64,000 nt of DNA from Salinimicrobium sp963739625 (GTDB lineage Bacteria; Bacteroidota; Bacteroidia; Flavobacteriales; Flavobacteriaceae), in NCBI GenBank assembly GCA_963739625.1, contig CAVUAU010000009.1, positions 124,001-188,000 on the forward strand, read 5' to 3'. A model generated the notes under the pieces. It was not told the DNA's origin. It made no database searches and was given only the letters and a program-made list of their open reading frames with translations. Shown one piece after another: positions 46,189-54,948 of the stretch; position 1 is the first letter of the stretch; every line of letters starts with the position of its first letter. A program made the translations under genes and the position numbers.

Positions 46189-46488
46189 TTATTGATGGGA
46201 CTGGATAAGTCTTACAAGATCATCTTTTTGTACCACGCCCGACTGTCGCCAAAGCTGCTGGCCGCCTTTAAAAAGAATGAGCGTGGGCACACCGCGTACC
46301 TGGTATTTATTGGCCAGCGGTTGATTCTTATCCACATCGATCTTTACTATTTTTACCGAGTCTCCCAGTTCAGATTTTGCCTGTTTGAGAATAGGAGCAA
46401 GGGCCTTACAGGGGCCGCACCATTCGGCTGAAAAATCTATGAGCACGGGCTTTTCGTCAGAAATGATCTCGTTAAAGCTGCTTTTCAT
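46189..46488 (-). CDS. trxA: Thioredoxin
   Basis: A 99-residue thioredoxin with the active site FSAEWCGPCKALAP and cis-proline in GVPTL. It may serve as a redox or NO-stress partner. The start at 46488 (MKSSFNEIISDEK) is preferred over the longer reading. It sits directly before the Crp/Fnr gene, so the two are coexpressed. Confidence 0.88.
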   Translation of the reverse strand: MKSSFNEIISDEKPVLIDFSAEWCGPCKALAPILKQAKSELGDSVKIVKIDVDKNQPLANKYQVRGVPTLILFKGGQQLWRQSGVVQKDDLVRLIQSHQ

Positions 46489-46574
46489 GATCTGCAATTT
46501 TTGAAATTCTTCTTTACCTAAAGGTATTATTTTTTTAGGAAAGAACACCTTCAAATCCCCTTTTTGACAGAACT

Positions 46575-47849
46575 CTAACGTGTCTTATTCAGCCTTGAGA
46601 ATGCTTCGATTTCCAACTGTTCCCTGTGATCTGGATGGGCAATAGAGATAAGTGCTTTCGCCCGCTGTTTCAGGTTTTTTCCGTAGAGATTTACCACACC
46701 ATATTCTGTGGCGATGTAATGTACGTGAGCCCTTGTGGTGGTCACTCCCGCGCCTTCTTTAAGGTAAGGCACGATCTTCGAAACCCCTTTTGCAGTAACA
46801 GATGGCATGGCGATAATAGCTTTTCCACCTTCAGAAAGAGAGGCGCCGCGAATAAAATCCATTTGTCCACCTACTCCGGAATATTGATATTTTCCAATAG
46901 TGTCTGCGCATACCTGCCCGGTAAGGTCAATTTCAATAGCGCTGTTAATAGCAGTCACTTTGGGATTTTGCCGAATTATGGCGGTGTCATTTGTGTACCC
47001 GGCTTCTTTAAAATGAATCAAGGGATTGTCATCAATAAAATCGTACAACTTCTGTGAGCCCATGGCAAAACAGGTGACAATTTTCCCGGTTTTGATCTCT
47101 TTTTCCTCACCGGTGATTACGCCTTTTTCGATGAGGGGCAGCACACCATCTGAAAACATTTCGGTATGGATGCCCAATCTTTTATGGTTCATAAGGTTTG
47201 ACAGCACCACGTTCGGAATCCCGCCAATCCCCATTTGAAGGGTGGCGCCGTCTTCCACAAGTTCGGCCACGTGTTTCCCTATTTGTTTTTCAATTTCACT
47301 GGGAGTGCCGGGCGCATGCATGATCAGGGGCAAGTCTACCTCGGTAGCAGCTGTAATCCTTGAAACGTGAATAATGCCGTCTCCATGTGTTCTTGGCACC
47401 TGTGGATTGATTTGCGCAATTACCTTTTTAGCCGTTTGTATAGCGGGCAAAGTAATGTCTACGGAAAGTCCTAAAGAACAGTAGCCATGTTTATCTGGTG
47501 GTGAAACCTGAATAAATGCCACGTCCAACGGAAGTATATTTCTTCTGAACAAATAATGGATCTCACTCAAAAAAATGGGAATATAAGCTCCATAGTTGGA
47601 ATTCACGGCTTCCCGAACATTACCCGCAACAAAGCAGCTGTTGGTGAGAAATGAATCGCGATAGGGCGCTTTTGTATAAAGGGCTTCTCCCTCGGTGTGG
47701 ATTTGAATGATCTCTACATCCCGCAATTCCCGGTAGCGTTCACTTAAAGCCGAGATCAAAATATTTGGAGTCATTGCGGCTCCCTGAAAAAATACCCGGT
47801 CGCCCGATCTCACATGAGAAACGGCCTGAGAGGCTGATACTATTTCCAT
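46575..47849 (-). CDS. Acetyl-CoA hydrolase/transferase family protein
   Basis: A 424-residue CoA-transferase of the acetyl-CoA hydrolase/4-hydroxybutyrate CoA-transferase type. It has the MGIGGIPNVV block and the catalytic glutamate in HTEMFSDGV near 231-239, plus GGQMDFIRGASLS near 327. It probably moves CoA between acyl groups. It lies ten bases downstream of the second yceI gene and 87 bases upstream of the thioredoxin-Crp/Fnr pair, all on one strand. Confidence 0.83.
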   Translation of the reverse strand: MEIVSASQAVSHVRSGDRVFFQGAAMTPNILISALSERYRELRDVEIIQIHTEGEALYTKAPYRDSFLTNSCFVAGNVREAVNSNYGAYIPIFLSEIHYLFRRNILPLDVAFIQVSPPDKHGYCSLGLSVDITLPAIQTAKKVIAQINPQVPRTHGDGIIHVSRITAATEVDLPLIMHAPGTPSEIEKQIGKHVAELVEDGATLQMGIGGIPNVVLSNLMNHKRLGIHTEMFSDGVLPLIEKGVITGEEKEIKTGKIVTCFAMGSQKLYDFIDDNPLIHFKEAGYTNDTAIIRQNPKVTAINSAIEIDLTGQVCADTIGKYQYSGVGGQMDFIRGASLSEGGKAIIAMPSVTAKGVSKIVPYLKEGAGVTTTRAHVHYIATEYGVVNLYGKNLKQRAKALISIAHPDHREQLEIEAFSRLNKTR

Positions 47850-47859
47850 TGTTGGTGGG

Positions 47860-48435
47860 TTATTGCTTTACTTTAAGATCAAAATTAATCTCAATATCGT
47901 CTTTTACGACAATAATTCCGAAGAGCTTTCTTGGTGGCTCCAGTTTAAAATCTTTGATATCCAGTTCCAGTTTTCCCTTGAAGTTGGAGATCTCTCCCTG
48001 TTTTACTGCTACAGGAATATCGTAGAATTTTTGAATTCCGGCAATTGTGATACATACCCTGGCTTCGGCCTGAGATTTTGAGAGTATCTTAACCTTGTCA
48101 AGCTGCAAAAGGATCTGTGGATATTTGTCACTTTTGATGAGCGAGTGGAAGTCTTTATTGATCCCGCGACTTCCGCAGTCAAAACCTTTGGTTTCGAGCG
48201 AAAGCACAGCACCAGTAAAAATAATTTCTGAACCACTCTGGGTGTACAGGAATTTGTTTTTGTCGGTGAGATAGGAAGTATCGAATTCACATTTGAATTC
48301 GTTGATGTTGGTGTCCCCGGTTATAGTGAGTTCACTGGTGGGAAGCACCGCTACTGTTTTTTTATGAAAAGCGTTTTGTGCACTCAAAACTTCACCTGCA
48401 AACAGTAACACTAATACGAGCATAAACTTTTTCAT
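47860..48435 (-). CDS. YceI-like periplasmic lipocalin-type protein (copy 2)
   Basis: A 191-residue secreted YceI-family protein with a signal peptide (1-18, ending LSA-QN) and the ligand-binding beta-barrel (about 30-190). The opening TGDTNINEFKCEFDTS is a diverged form of the GTSNIHDW motif. Family members bind polyisoprenoid-like lipids. The upstream terminator means it may depend on read-through or on a weak promoter. Confidence 0.82.
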   Translation of the reverse strand: MKKFMLVLVLLFAGEVLSAQNAFHKKTVAVLPTSELTITGDTNINEFKCEFDTSYLTDKNKFLYTQSGSEIIFTGAVLSLETKGFDCGSRGINKDFHSLIKSDKYPQILLQLDKVKILSKSQAEARVCITIAGIQKFYDIPVAVKQGEISNFKGKLELDIKDFKLEPPRKLFGIIVVKDDIEINFDLKVKQ

Positions 48436-48451
48436 AACATTAAATTTAGGT

Positions 48452-48480
48452 AAAAAAAATGGGGGAACCCGGTTCCCCCA
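48452..48480 (-). terminator. Terminator after the porin gene
   Basis: TGGGGGAACC/GGTTCCCCCA stem with a one-base formal loop and a T run on the minus strand, 25 bases after the porin stop. Confidence 0.8.
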
Positions 48481-48505
48481 TTTCGGGCTAGTTCAAACGA
48501 ATGTC

Positions 48506-49774
48506 TTAGAAGCTAATTGCTGCTTCAAGGGTAACACCGTTGAAGTTTCCTTCATACAGGTTGCTAGCAGTTGGATAGTCGTTGTAGTCCTGGTTTACGT
48601 ACTCAAGTTTTGTAAGAACGTTTTTAGTCATGAACCATCCGGCACCAATTTGCAATCTATTTACTGTAATTTCATCTGTATCTGTAAGATCTCCTGTTAC
48701 GGTGCTGTAACGACCGCCAAGGTAGAAGTCTTCGTCATTTCCGAATCTGTAGATCAATTCACCGGCAAGGTGGTTGTAAGTTCTTGTATCAGATTCGTTT
48801 TTGTTTTTACCGGTAGAAGTTTCGATGATTCCGAAGAATTCAAGTCCACCATACTTCAAGAACGGGTTGATCATGATAGAAGTCATCTCGTTTGTGAAAG
48901 ATGGGCTAATACGTCCTGCTCTAAAGTCACCACCTTCTGCTGTCATCACGTTGTAGTAACGAGTACCTGCACGGTCACCTGTGTAAAGGTAGTTACCTCT
49001 TCCGTAGTTATGATTGCTGGTGAAAAGAGATCCTGTCAATCTAAATCTAAGGTCATCAGAGAATTGGTTGTCATATCCAAGTTTTGCAAGGAAAGAAGGA
49101 TCTGTTTCACCGTCACCGAAAGTAGACTGATTCAATTTACCGTTGGTGAAACCAACCATTGCCAACCAGGGGCCATCGAAGTAGTAAACTTCTGCACCAA
49201 CTTCTGTGGTAAAGCTGTCCATTAGGTAGTTTCCTACGAATGGGTTGTAAAGAGCCATCGCGTTATCTGTTCTTCTAAAGTGAGCATCACCGTAGTTGTT
49301 CTCCATGTGACCAATTTTGATCCTCATGTGCTCCATAAGACCACTTGCAAGACCTTCGCTGATCCAGTCAAGACCGTCAATTTGAAGGTAACCACCTTTT
49401 ACATAAGCTTCAGTGTGGTGTTGAGAAGAAAGATAAGTTGAAAGGTGAACTCTCATTCCAGGAGCCAAAAGTACATCAAGGTCAAGGTTTGCAGTTGCAA
49501 GGTTGAAGTTTCCTTCAAGGTCTGGAAGTTCGATAGCGCTACTTTCCTGGTCAAGTGATTGGAACTGTAATGCGAAAGCACCTCCGGTTCTTACCTGCAC
49601 ACCATCAAAATCTGATATTGTGTCTTTGGTAGGTTCAAACATGTCGATACCGCGTTGATCTGGATATCTGAAGTTAGGAAGACTTCTATCCCATAGTGAG
49701 GTTTCCTGCGCCTGCATTTGTAGAGCAAAAACAGCGAAGAAAAGGAAGCTGGCGAATTTTACTAGATTTTTCAT
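48506..49774 (-). CDS. Outer-membrane porin family protein
   Basis: A 422-residue secreted beta-barrel protein with a signal peptide (1-22) and many amphipathic strands, ending in a typical aromatic C-terminal residue (AAISF). The porin subfamily is uncertain. It is 51 bases downstream of the first yceI gene, so both follow the Crp/Fnr-type promoter. Confidence 0.77.
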   Translation of the reverse strand: MKNLVKFASFLFFAVFALQMQAQETSLWDRSLPNFRYPDQRGIDMFEPTKDTISDFDGVQVRTGGAFALQFQSLDQESSAIELPDLEGNFNLATANLDLDVLLAPGMRVHLSTYLSSQHHTEAYVKGGYLQIDGLDWISEGLASGLMEHMRIKIGHMENNYGDAHFRRTDNAMALYNPFVGNYLMDSFTTEVGAEVYYFDGPWLAMVGFTNGKLNQSTFGDGETDPSFLAKLGYDNQFSDDLRFRLTGSLFTSNHNYGRGNYLYTGDRAGTRYYNVMTAEGGDFRAGRISPSFTNEMTSIMINPFLKYGGLEFFGIIETSTGKNKNESDTRTYNHLAGELIYRFGNDEDFYLGGRYSTVTGDLTDTDEITVNRLQIGAGWFMTKNVLTKLEYVNQDYNDYPTASNLYEGNFNGVTLEAAISF

Positions 49775-49825
49775 TTTGATTAATTAAAAAGTTGATAGTT
49801 GATTTTAAATTGAGTTTTTGTTTAA

Positions 49826-50416
49826 TTATTTAGAATATACGGCCTGGAATTTCACATTAACGTCATCTCCGGTAGTGATGGTTCCAAACATTGCTGTTGG
49901 AGGATCTACTTTGAATTCGGTCATTTTGATCTTTTTGTTTCCGGAAAGCACGATTTTGTCACCATTTACTTTGGCATCAAAGATCAATTCTACTGCTTTT
50001 TTAGTTCCGGCAATGGTTAGATATCCAGTAGTAGTCACTTTACATGAACTGTTGCTGGTACAGTCAATGTTGCCGACCTTTTGCAACTGGTAAGTAATTT
50101 TCTTGTTGTCATCTGTCTTAAGGGCTTTATAGGTGTTTTTGTCCATTCCTCCTTTACCGCTCTCAAGGCTTTCTGCAGTAACAGAGAAGTTCAATTGATC
50201 GATCTTCACCAACTGGCCTTCTTCCAATTGTACTTTTATGTCTCCCTGCATTTCTTTTGCTTCCAAATGCCAGTCATGGATATTAGAAGTCCCTTCTACT
50301 TTAAGATTAGAAGCAGCGTTATTGATCTTGTAAGTCTGGCTCCAGGAAAGTGGCGCGAAAAATAGTATTGTTGCAAGTGTCCCGAGCGCTAACCAAAAGT
50401 TCTTTCTTGTTTTCAT
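49826..50416 (-). CDS. YceI-like periplasmic lipocalin-type protein (copy 1)
   Basis: A 196-residue secreted YceI-family protein with a signal peptide (1-26, ending SWS-QT) and the motif GTSNIHDWHLEAKEMQG near 43-59, which is the family signature. It heads the yceI-porin operon. The promoter carries a perfect TGAC-N4-GTCA box. Confidence 0.87.
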   Translation of the reverse strand: MKTRKNFWLALGTLATILFFAPLSWSQTYKINNAASNLKVEGTSNIHDWHLEAKEMQGDIKVQLEEGQLVKIDQLNFSVTAESLESGKGGMDKNTYKALKTDDNKKITYQLQKVGNIDCTSNSSCKVTTTGYLTIAGTKKAVELIFDAKVNGDKIVLSGNKKIKMTEFKVDPPTAMFGTITTGDDVNVKFQAVYSK

Positions 50417-50438
50417 GATTTCTGTTTTTTATTTGATA

Positions 50439-50481
50439 CAAAGTTGGGGCATAAATGCAGGTCTAAGTATGACCGCCGTCA
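50439..50481 (-). promoter_or_regulatory. yceI-porin promoter with Crp/Fnr-type box
   Basis: Minus-strand TGACGGCGGTCA (50470-50481), 23 bases, then CAACTTTG (50439-50446). Fifth example of the constant box-to-element distance. Confidence 0.6.
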
Positions 50482-50826
50482 GCTTTCTAAAATATTATTC
50501 CGAGGATTTTCCATTTTTTAAGATTTTTTTCACAAATCGCCCGCAGGCCGCGTTATTACTGGACATTTTGGTCTTAGTTCTTCTGCTGAAAAAGCTGAAA
50601 AATGACAATCCTCATATCTCACACCCGCTTTTAGAGGAAAAGTTCGGGATTTAGTAAAAATTCGCAAACATTTCCGAAGATATTCTACCTCTTATCTGAT
50701 TGTTTTTTGATTAAAAACAGAAAATTGGCACTTAAAGTTATCGGAAATAAGAATTTTTTACCTGCCCTTATAAGAGAATTTTAAGGTTTTGGTTTCACGG
50801 CCAATTTCCTGGAAGGCAAATAAAGA
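50482..50826. other. Intergenic DNA before the cco operon terminator
   Basis: No supported gene. A plus-strand reading from 50415 to 50654 exists but begins inside the yceI promoter and has no promoter of its own. Confidence 0.4.
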
Positions 50827-50857
50827 AGAGGCTCAAAAATGTCATTTTTGAGCCTCT
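50827..50857. terminator. Perfect 31-base palindrome, probable terminator of the cco operon
   Basis: 15-base arms around the central base 50842. The core is CAAAAATGTCATTTTTG and the outer arms AGAGGCT/AGCCTCT. It is 16 bases after the stop of the last cco-linked gene, and T-rich DNA follows on the minus strand. Confidence 0.7.
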
Positions 50858-50872
50858 GTGTTTGTAGATGCT

Positions 50873-51574
50873 TTAGTGACAGGAAGCACCTGCCGTAACC
50901 ACCCCGGCGCTTTGTGCCGGTGAAAGGTAAGGAATGTCCAGTCCCATCCCGCGAATAATGAACAGCAGGCCTACAAGGACTACAAAGACAGGAATAAGTC
51001 GCTGTACCCTTTTACGAACTATCCCGTTTAGCATCCCGCTGAAGTAGACGGCTGTTGTCATTAAAGGGATCGTGCCCAGGCCAAACAGCATCATGTATAG
51101 ACTGCCGCTAAGAACACTGCCGCCGGCAATGGCACCAAATACCGCCATGTAAACCAGTCCGCAGGGGAGTAGACCATTAAGGAAACCTATAGTAAGAAAG
51201 GTGTCGGGCGTTTTCTTTTTAAGAGCGCTTCCCAAAGAAGATTTGATCTTGCCCACCATTCCATATAAAGGTTTCGAAAAATTGTATTTTTGAAAGGTAT
51301 TGGTGGGAATGAGTATTACAGAGATCATAAGGATTCCCGCGGCAATAGAAAGATATTGCTGCAGCCCGAAGAGGTTGAGACTTTTTCCCACGATCCCAAA
51401 CGCAAGGCCAATGAGGCTGTACGCCATTATACGGCCAAGGTGGTACAAAAAGATCTGCAGGAACTTCTTAGAAGGATTATTCCTCGATACCGGCAGCATA
51501 AAGGCTATAGGCCCACACATGCCAATACAGTGAAAGCTTCCCAGTAGCCCAAAAAGAAGTGCCGAGTATAACAT
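50873..51574 (-). CDS. Sulfite exporter TauE/SafE-type membrane protein with HCxGMC motif
   Basis: A 233-residue membrane protein with six to seven helices. It opens with LFGLLGSFHCIGMCGPIAF, whose HCxGMCGP cysteines look like a metal-binding motif, and ends with further Cys/His. It is last in the cbb3 operon. Similar proteins accompany cbb3 clusters and may handle copper for oxidase assembly; that is inference. Its start shares one base with the ccoH stop. Confidence 0.8.
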   Translation of the reverse strand: MLYSALLFGLLGSFHCIGMCGPIAFMLPVSRNNPSKKFLQIFLYHLGRIMAYSLIGLAFGIVGKSLNLFGLQQYLSIAAGILMISVILIPTNTFQKYNFSKPLYGMVGKIKSSLGSALKKKTPDTFLTIGFLNGLLPCGLVYMAVFGAIAGGSVLSGSLYMMLFGLGTIPLMTTAVYFSGMLNGIVRKRVQRLIPVFVVLVGLLFIIRGMGLDIPYLSPAQSAGVVTAGASCH

Positions 51575-52021
51575 TAATAACTTATCTCTTTTTTGTAGTA
51601 ATAGGCTTCATCATCGTATGTCCAATCGATGATAATGTTCCAACGGCCGCCAACAAGGCGACTATCAGGTACGAGCAATTGACTGGAGGATAATGAAAGA
51701 GGAATCTCATTATCCAGTTGCTTGTTTGACGGCCGATAAAGGAACACTGTGCCTTCTATTTTTGAAAAATCAAGTTCTTGTGGAAAATCTATGACAAGAC
51801 CTTCAGGAGTGCGCTCTACACTTAATGTTTTCTGAAAGTTTGCTTGCATTATTTTCTTTATCTAATTGATGCTGAAAGTCCAGCTCAGTCTTATAATATT
51901 CTTCGGTGACGAGGTCATAGCTATAAGCTTTATCTGTGCTCATCGTGATCACGAAGAACATGATGAACGATATGAAGCTAATGATTGCCAGGACCAAACC
52001 GGTTCCCCATGAAATTTTCAT
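51574..52021 (-). CDS. ccoH: CcoH/FixH (one frameshift as sequenced)
   Basis: A cbb3 oxidase assembly factor: one N-terminal helix (about 6-27) and a periplasmic domain. The first part ends in SENIKCRAHS and the second resumes as VERTPEGLVIDFPQEL. They join if one base is removed at about 51818-51822, giving S-E-N-I-K-V-E-R-T-P-E-G and 148 codons, the family size. The rest of the gene looks intact. Confidence 0.83.
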
Positions 52022-52037
52022 CTTTTTCTTTTTTAAG

Positions 52038-52334
52038 TTAACCCTTAATAACCAGGAATAAACTGTCTTTGAGCGCTTCCACCGAGTGCAGTTCCCCTAC
52101 ATTAATCACATGCTCATCATACAGGCCCAGCGTAATTTCAAGCCCCGAAGTTTTAAAGATCACCTGTCCCTTGATGACTACAACTTTTGCGGGAACATTT
52201 GATTTGTGCTCTTCTAACACCACTTTTTCCTTTAATCCTATAGCGAGGACGTGGAAATTCTTTCCTTCCTGAAGGCGTTTTACAACAGGTTTATCAGCAG
52301 TTTCTATCTTAGCAAGTACATCTTTTAGTATCAT
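52038..52334 (-). CDS. Small cupin-domain protein inside the cco operon
   Basis: A 98-residue single-domain cupin (VVVIKGQVIFKTSGLEITL and HVINVGELHSVEALKDS). It has His residues that might bind metal. It lies between ccoG (43 bases) and ccoH (16 bases). It is not a standard cbb3 gene and its role is unknown; it may be a small-molecule or metal sensor. Confidence 0.7.
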   Translation of the reverse strand: MILKDVLAKIETADKPVVKRLQEGKNFHVLAIGLKEKVVLEEHKSNVPAKVVVIKGQVIFKTSGLEITLGLYDEHVINVGELHSVEALKDSLFLVIKG

Positions 52335-52377
52335 AACTCCTCATTTTTGCCGATCCCGAAGACCAGGTTCTTACTCT

Positions 52378-53790
52378 TTATCTAAAACTTCTCGGGCCCA
52401 TAAAGTTGGTGTCCGTAGTCTCGATCAATTTGTCTCCACTGTAAATGCCTATCTCAAGTTTACTTTTTTCGCTCTTAAGTAATGCCTTGGGGATTTCGAT
52501 GAACAAGGTTCCTTCTGCAAGGCCTTTTTCGGGCACCACGATGTTCTTGTGGGTGACAGATTCTATGCGGCCCTCGTGAGACATCAACTCGAAATGCACA
52601 TTTTCAAAGCTATCTGTCGTCTTGTTGATGAGTTTAAAGGTGTAAACATTACTGATGATGTTATTAGCCTTGGCTTCGTACAACTGTCCCGGCAAACGAA
52701 GAATGGTAGCCTCCACATCACTTCTTAAAAACAACATTCCGGAGAGAATACCCACCAATACGAACAGGATAGCGGCATAGCCCTTCATCCTTGGGGAAAG
52801 GCTGAATTTTTCCTCTTTTTCAATATTTTCTTCGGAATAGTAGCCTATCAATCCTTTTGGCAGGTCTACCTTTTCCATCATGGCATCACAGGCATCTATA
52901 CAAGCTGTACAATTGATGCATTCCAGTTGCGTCCCGTTCCTTATGTCAATCCCGGTGGGGCAAACGTGCACGCATTGCGAACAATCTATACAGTCTCCCT
53001 TTCCAAGTTCGGCCCGGTTTTCATTCTTTTTGAATTTCGAGCGTCCAAGGCTCCTTTCCCCACGCTTGTTGTCGTATGCAACAACTACAGATTTCTTGTC
53101 GAGCAGCACACTTTGTAATCTCCCGTAGGGGCAGGCAATGGTACACACCTGTTCCCTGAACCAGGAAAAAATAAAATAGAATACCCCGGTGAAGATGAGC
53201 AAGCCTGTGAAGGTGCTAAGGTGTTCAAGCGGCCCCTGGGTCACATATTTCAACAGGTTTTCACTTCCAATGAGGTAGGCAAGAAAAACGTTGGCTATCC
53301 CAAAAGAGATTAGGAAGAAAAGGAACCATTTAAATCCCTTTTTCCGGATCTTTTCTGAAGTCCAGTCCTGCTTGTCGAGCCGCATTTGTGCGCCCCGGTC
53401 ACCTTCTATCCAATATTCCAGCTTGCGAAAGACCATTTCCATAAAAATGGTTTGTGGACAGATCCATCCACAAAAGATCCTTCCGAAGGCATTGGTGAAA
53501 AGGGTTATAAAAAGTACTCCAATGATCATTGCCGTTACTCCAAGGTAGAAGTCCTGCGGCCAGAAAGGAAATCCGAAAATATAGAATTCCCGTTGCAGCA
53601 CATTGAACATCATAAACTGGTTACCGTTCACATGAATAAACGGACTGGCGATAAGAAAGATCAAAAGAAACCAGGTGAAACGGGTGCGATATTTGTAAAA
53701 TTTACCGCTGGGTTTCTTAGGATAGACCCAAGCCCTTTTGCCCTCGTCATCCATCGTTCCAATCCTATCCCTGTAACTTGTGGTACTCAT
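52378..53790 (-). CDS. ccoG: CcoG/RdxA, cytochrome cbb3 accessory iron-sulfur protein
   Basis: A 470-residue membrane protein with five or so helices and two ferredoxin-like 4Fe-4S motifs (CIDCSQCVHVCP and CINCTACIDACD, about 262-304), which supports copper reduction for cbb3 assembly. The C-terminal domain is an Ig-like fold (about 365-470). A 91-base gap before it holds a hairpin-forming heptamer repeat. Confidence 0.93.
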   Translation of the reverse strand: MSTTSYRDRIGTMDDEGKRAWVYPKKPSGKFYKYRTRFTWFLLIFLIASPFIHVNGNQFMMFNVLQREFYIFGFPFWPQDFYLGVTAMIIGVLFITLFTNAFGRIFCGWICPQTIFMEMVFRKLEYWIEGDRGAQMRLDKQDWTSEKIRKKGFKWFLFFLISFGIANVFLAYLIGSENLLKYVTQGPLEHLSTFTGLLIFTGVFYFIFSWFREQVCTIACPYGRLQSVLLDKKSVVVAYDNKRGERSLGRSKFKKNENRAELGKGDCIDCSQCVHVCPTGIDIRNGTQLECINCTACIDACDAMMEKVDLPKGLIGYYSEENIEKEEKFSLSPRMKGYAAILFVLVGILSGMLFLRSDVEATILRLPGQLYEAKANNIISNVYTFKLINKTTDSFENVHFELMSHEGRIESVTHKNIVVPEKGLAEGTLFIEIPKALLKSEKSKLEIGIYSGDKLIETTDTNFMGPRSFR

Positions 53791-53802
53791 TTTTTATTAG
53801 AT

Positions 53803-53881
53803 TTTAGACTTGAGATCTTAGATGTGAGACTCTTTCATTATGATGAATCTCACATCTCACATCTCATATCTCATGTCTTAT
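53803..53881. repeat. Degenerate heptamer repeat forming an inverted repeat
   Basis: The left arm (about 53806-53830) is near-complementary to the right arm (about 53855-53880), where ATCTCAC/ATCTCAT-type 7-base units repeat. The same type of unit occurs at 19961-19996 and 25086-25115. It lies in the ccoP-ccoG gap. Confidence 0.6.
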
Positions 53882-54760
53882 TTATTCTTCAGGCCAGATA
53901 ATATCTCCCTGTGGCTCCTTAGGATTCGCAGGGCTGCTACCCTGGAGGCTTAGCACGTAGCTGGCCACCTGTTGAATTTGTGTGGGTTTTAAAGTTGATT
54001 TCCAGGAGACCATCCCTTTTCCTGCACGTCCACCTTCACTAATGGTGTGGAAAACATTTTTGATTCCGCCGCCCAGGATCCAGTGTTGATCTGTCAGGTT
54101 AGGTCCAATTCCACCTCCACCATCTGCAGCATGACAGGCAACGCAATTGGTTTGGAAGGTGGTTTTACCGGCCTCAAGATCTGCGGGTTCGGTTAACAAT
54201 GTCACGGTTTCGGCATTGACAAGATCTGGTGCATTCTTTTTGTATTCTTCAACAGCCACCTTTGCAGCGATCATTTCCTGTTCGTATTCATCGAGCTGGT
54301 TATCCCCGTCAAAAATGTGATAATAGGCGAGGTATCCTGCAGCAAAGATGATAGAAGCATAGAAGGAGTACAGCCACCATGGTGGAAGCTTGTTGTCAAG
54401 TTCCTTAATTCCGTCATAGTTGTGATCGAGTTCCAGGTCTCTTTCTTCAGAAATTGGGCGGGTCCCCATTAATTTTCTGTAGATCGCCTTCAGGTTATAC
54501 TTTTTCAGCCTGGCTTCCCTTGCTGTCATATAACGTTCTTTAGCTTCCGGAGAAAGCGTTTTGAACATCACGTTTTCAATAGCTGCCAAAATCATTTCGG
54601 CAGCAATTAAAAAGAGTAGTACAACGAGCAGTGCCAGTTGGAGTAGCGGATATTTTATAAAGGCATAAGTATCGCCGGAGTCTATAAAGTATTCTGTAAT
54701 ACCTACAATGATCAAAAAGATAACCGGGATCCTTATCCAGGATGGGATTGCGTTTCTCAT
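53882..54760 (-). CDS. ccoP: Cytochrome cbb3 oxidase diheme-type subunit CcoP with a single heme motif
   Basis: The CcoP subunit, which brings electrons to CcoO/CcoN. The 292-residue protein has two N-terminal helices, a helix at about 130-152 and one cytochrome c domain with CVACH near 207-211. Classical CcoP has two heme sites; only one CxxCH is present here, which agrees with reduced CcoP in Bacteroidota. The start overlaps the ccoQ stop. Confidence 0.9.
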   Translation of the reverse strand: MRNAIPSWIRIPVIFLIIVGITEYFIDSGDTYAFIKYPLLQLALLVVLLFLIAAEMILAAIENVMFKTLSPEAKERYMTAREARLKKYNLKAIYRKLMGTRPISEERDLELDHNYDGIKELDNKLPPWWLYSFYASIIFAAGYLAYYHIFDGDNQLDEYEQEMIAAKVAVEEYKKNAPDLVNAETVTLLTEPADLEAGKTTFQTNCVACHAADGGGGIGPNLTDQHWILGGGIKNVFHTISEGGRAGKGMVSWKSTLKPTQIQQVASYVLSLQGSSPANPKEPQGDIIWPEE

Positions 54761-54942
54761 AATGTTTGGTCGTTATCTGATTCTAAAGGGATTTGTTCCA
54801 TATCGCTTATGTATTCTTTTCTGGCCGTCATAACCCACCAAAAGAGGATAACGAAGAACCCAAAGAAGATTAGCAGGGAGATAATTGGGTAGATCTCGAC
54901 TCCCGCAATGGTCTCCATATGGCCTTTTATGAACTTTAACAT
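54757..54942 (-). CDS. ccoQ: Cytochrome cbb3 oxidase small subunit CcoQ
   Basis: A 61-residue one-helix membrane protein (about 16-38) with an acidic tail, in the CcoQ position between ccoNO (six bases) and ccoP (four-base overlap). Confidence 0.82.
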   Translation of the reverse strand: MLKFIKGHMETIAGVEIYPIISLLIFFGFFVILFWWVMTARKEYISDMEQIPLESDNDQTL

Positions 54943-54948
54943 GATTAC

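Noticed and set aside
50415..50654. A 79-residue plus-strand frame with a hydrophobic stretch
   Set aside because: It begins inside the yceI promoter, has no promoter of its own and runs over the Crp/Fnr-type box.
53803..53881. CRISPR-like short repeats
   Set aside because: The units are 7 bases with no spacers and form an inverted repeat; no cas genes are nearby.
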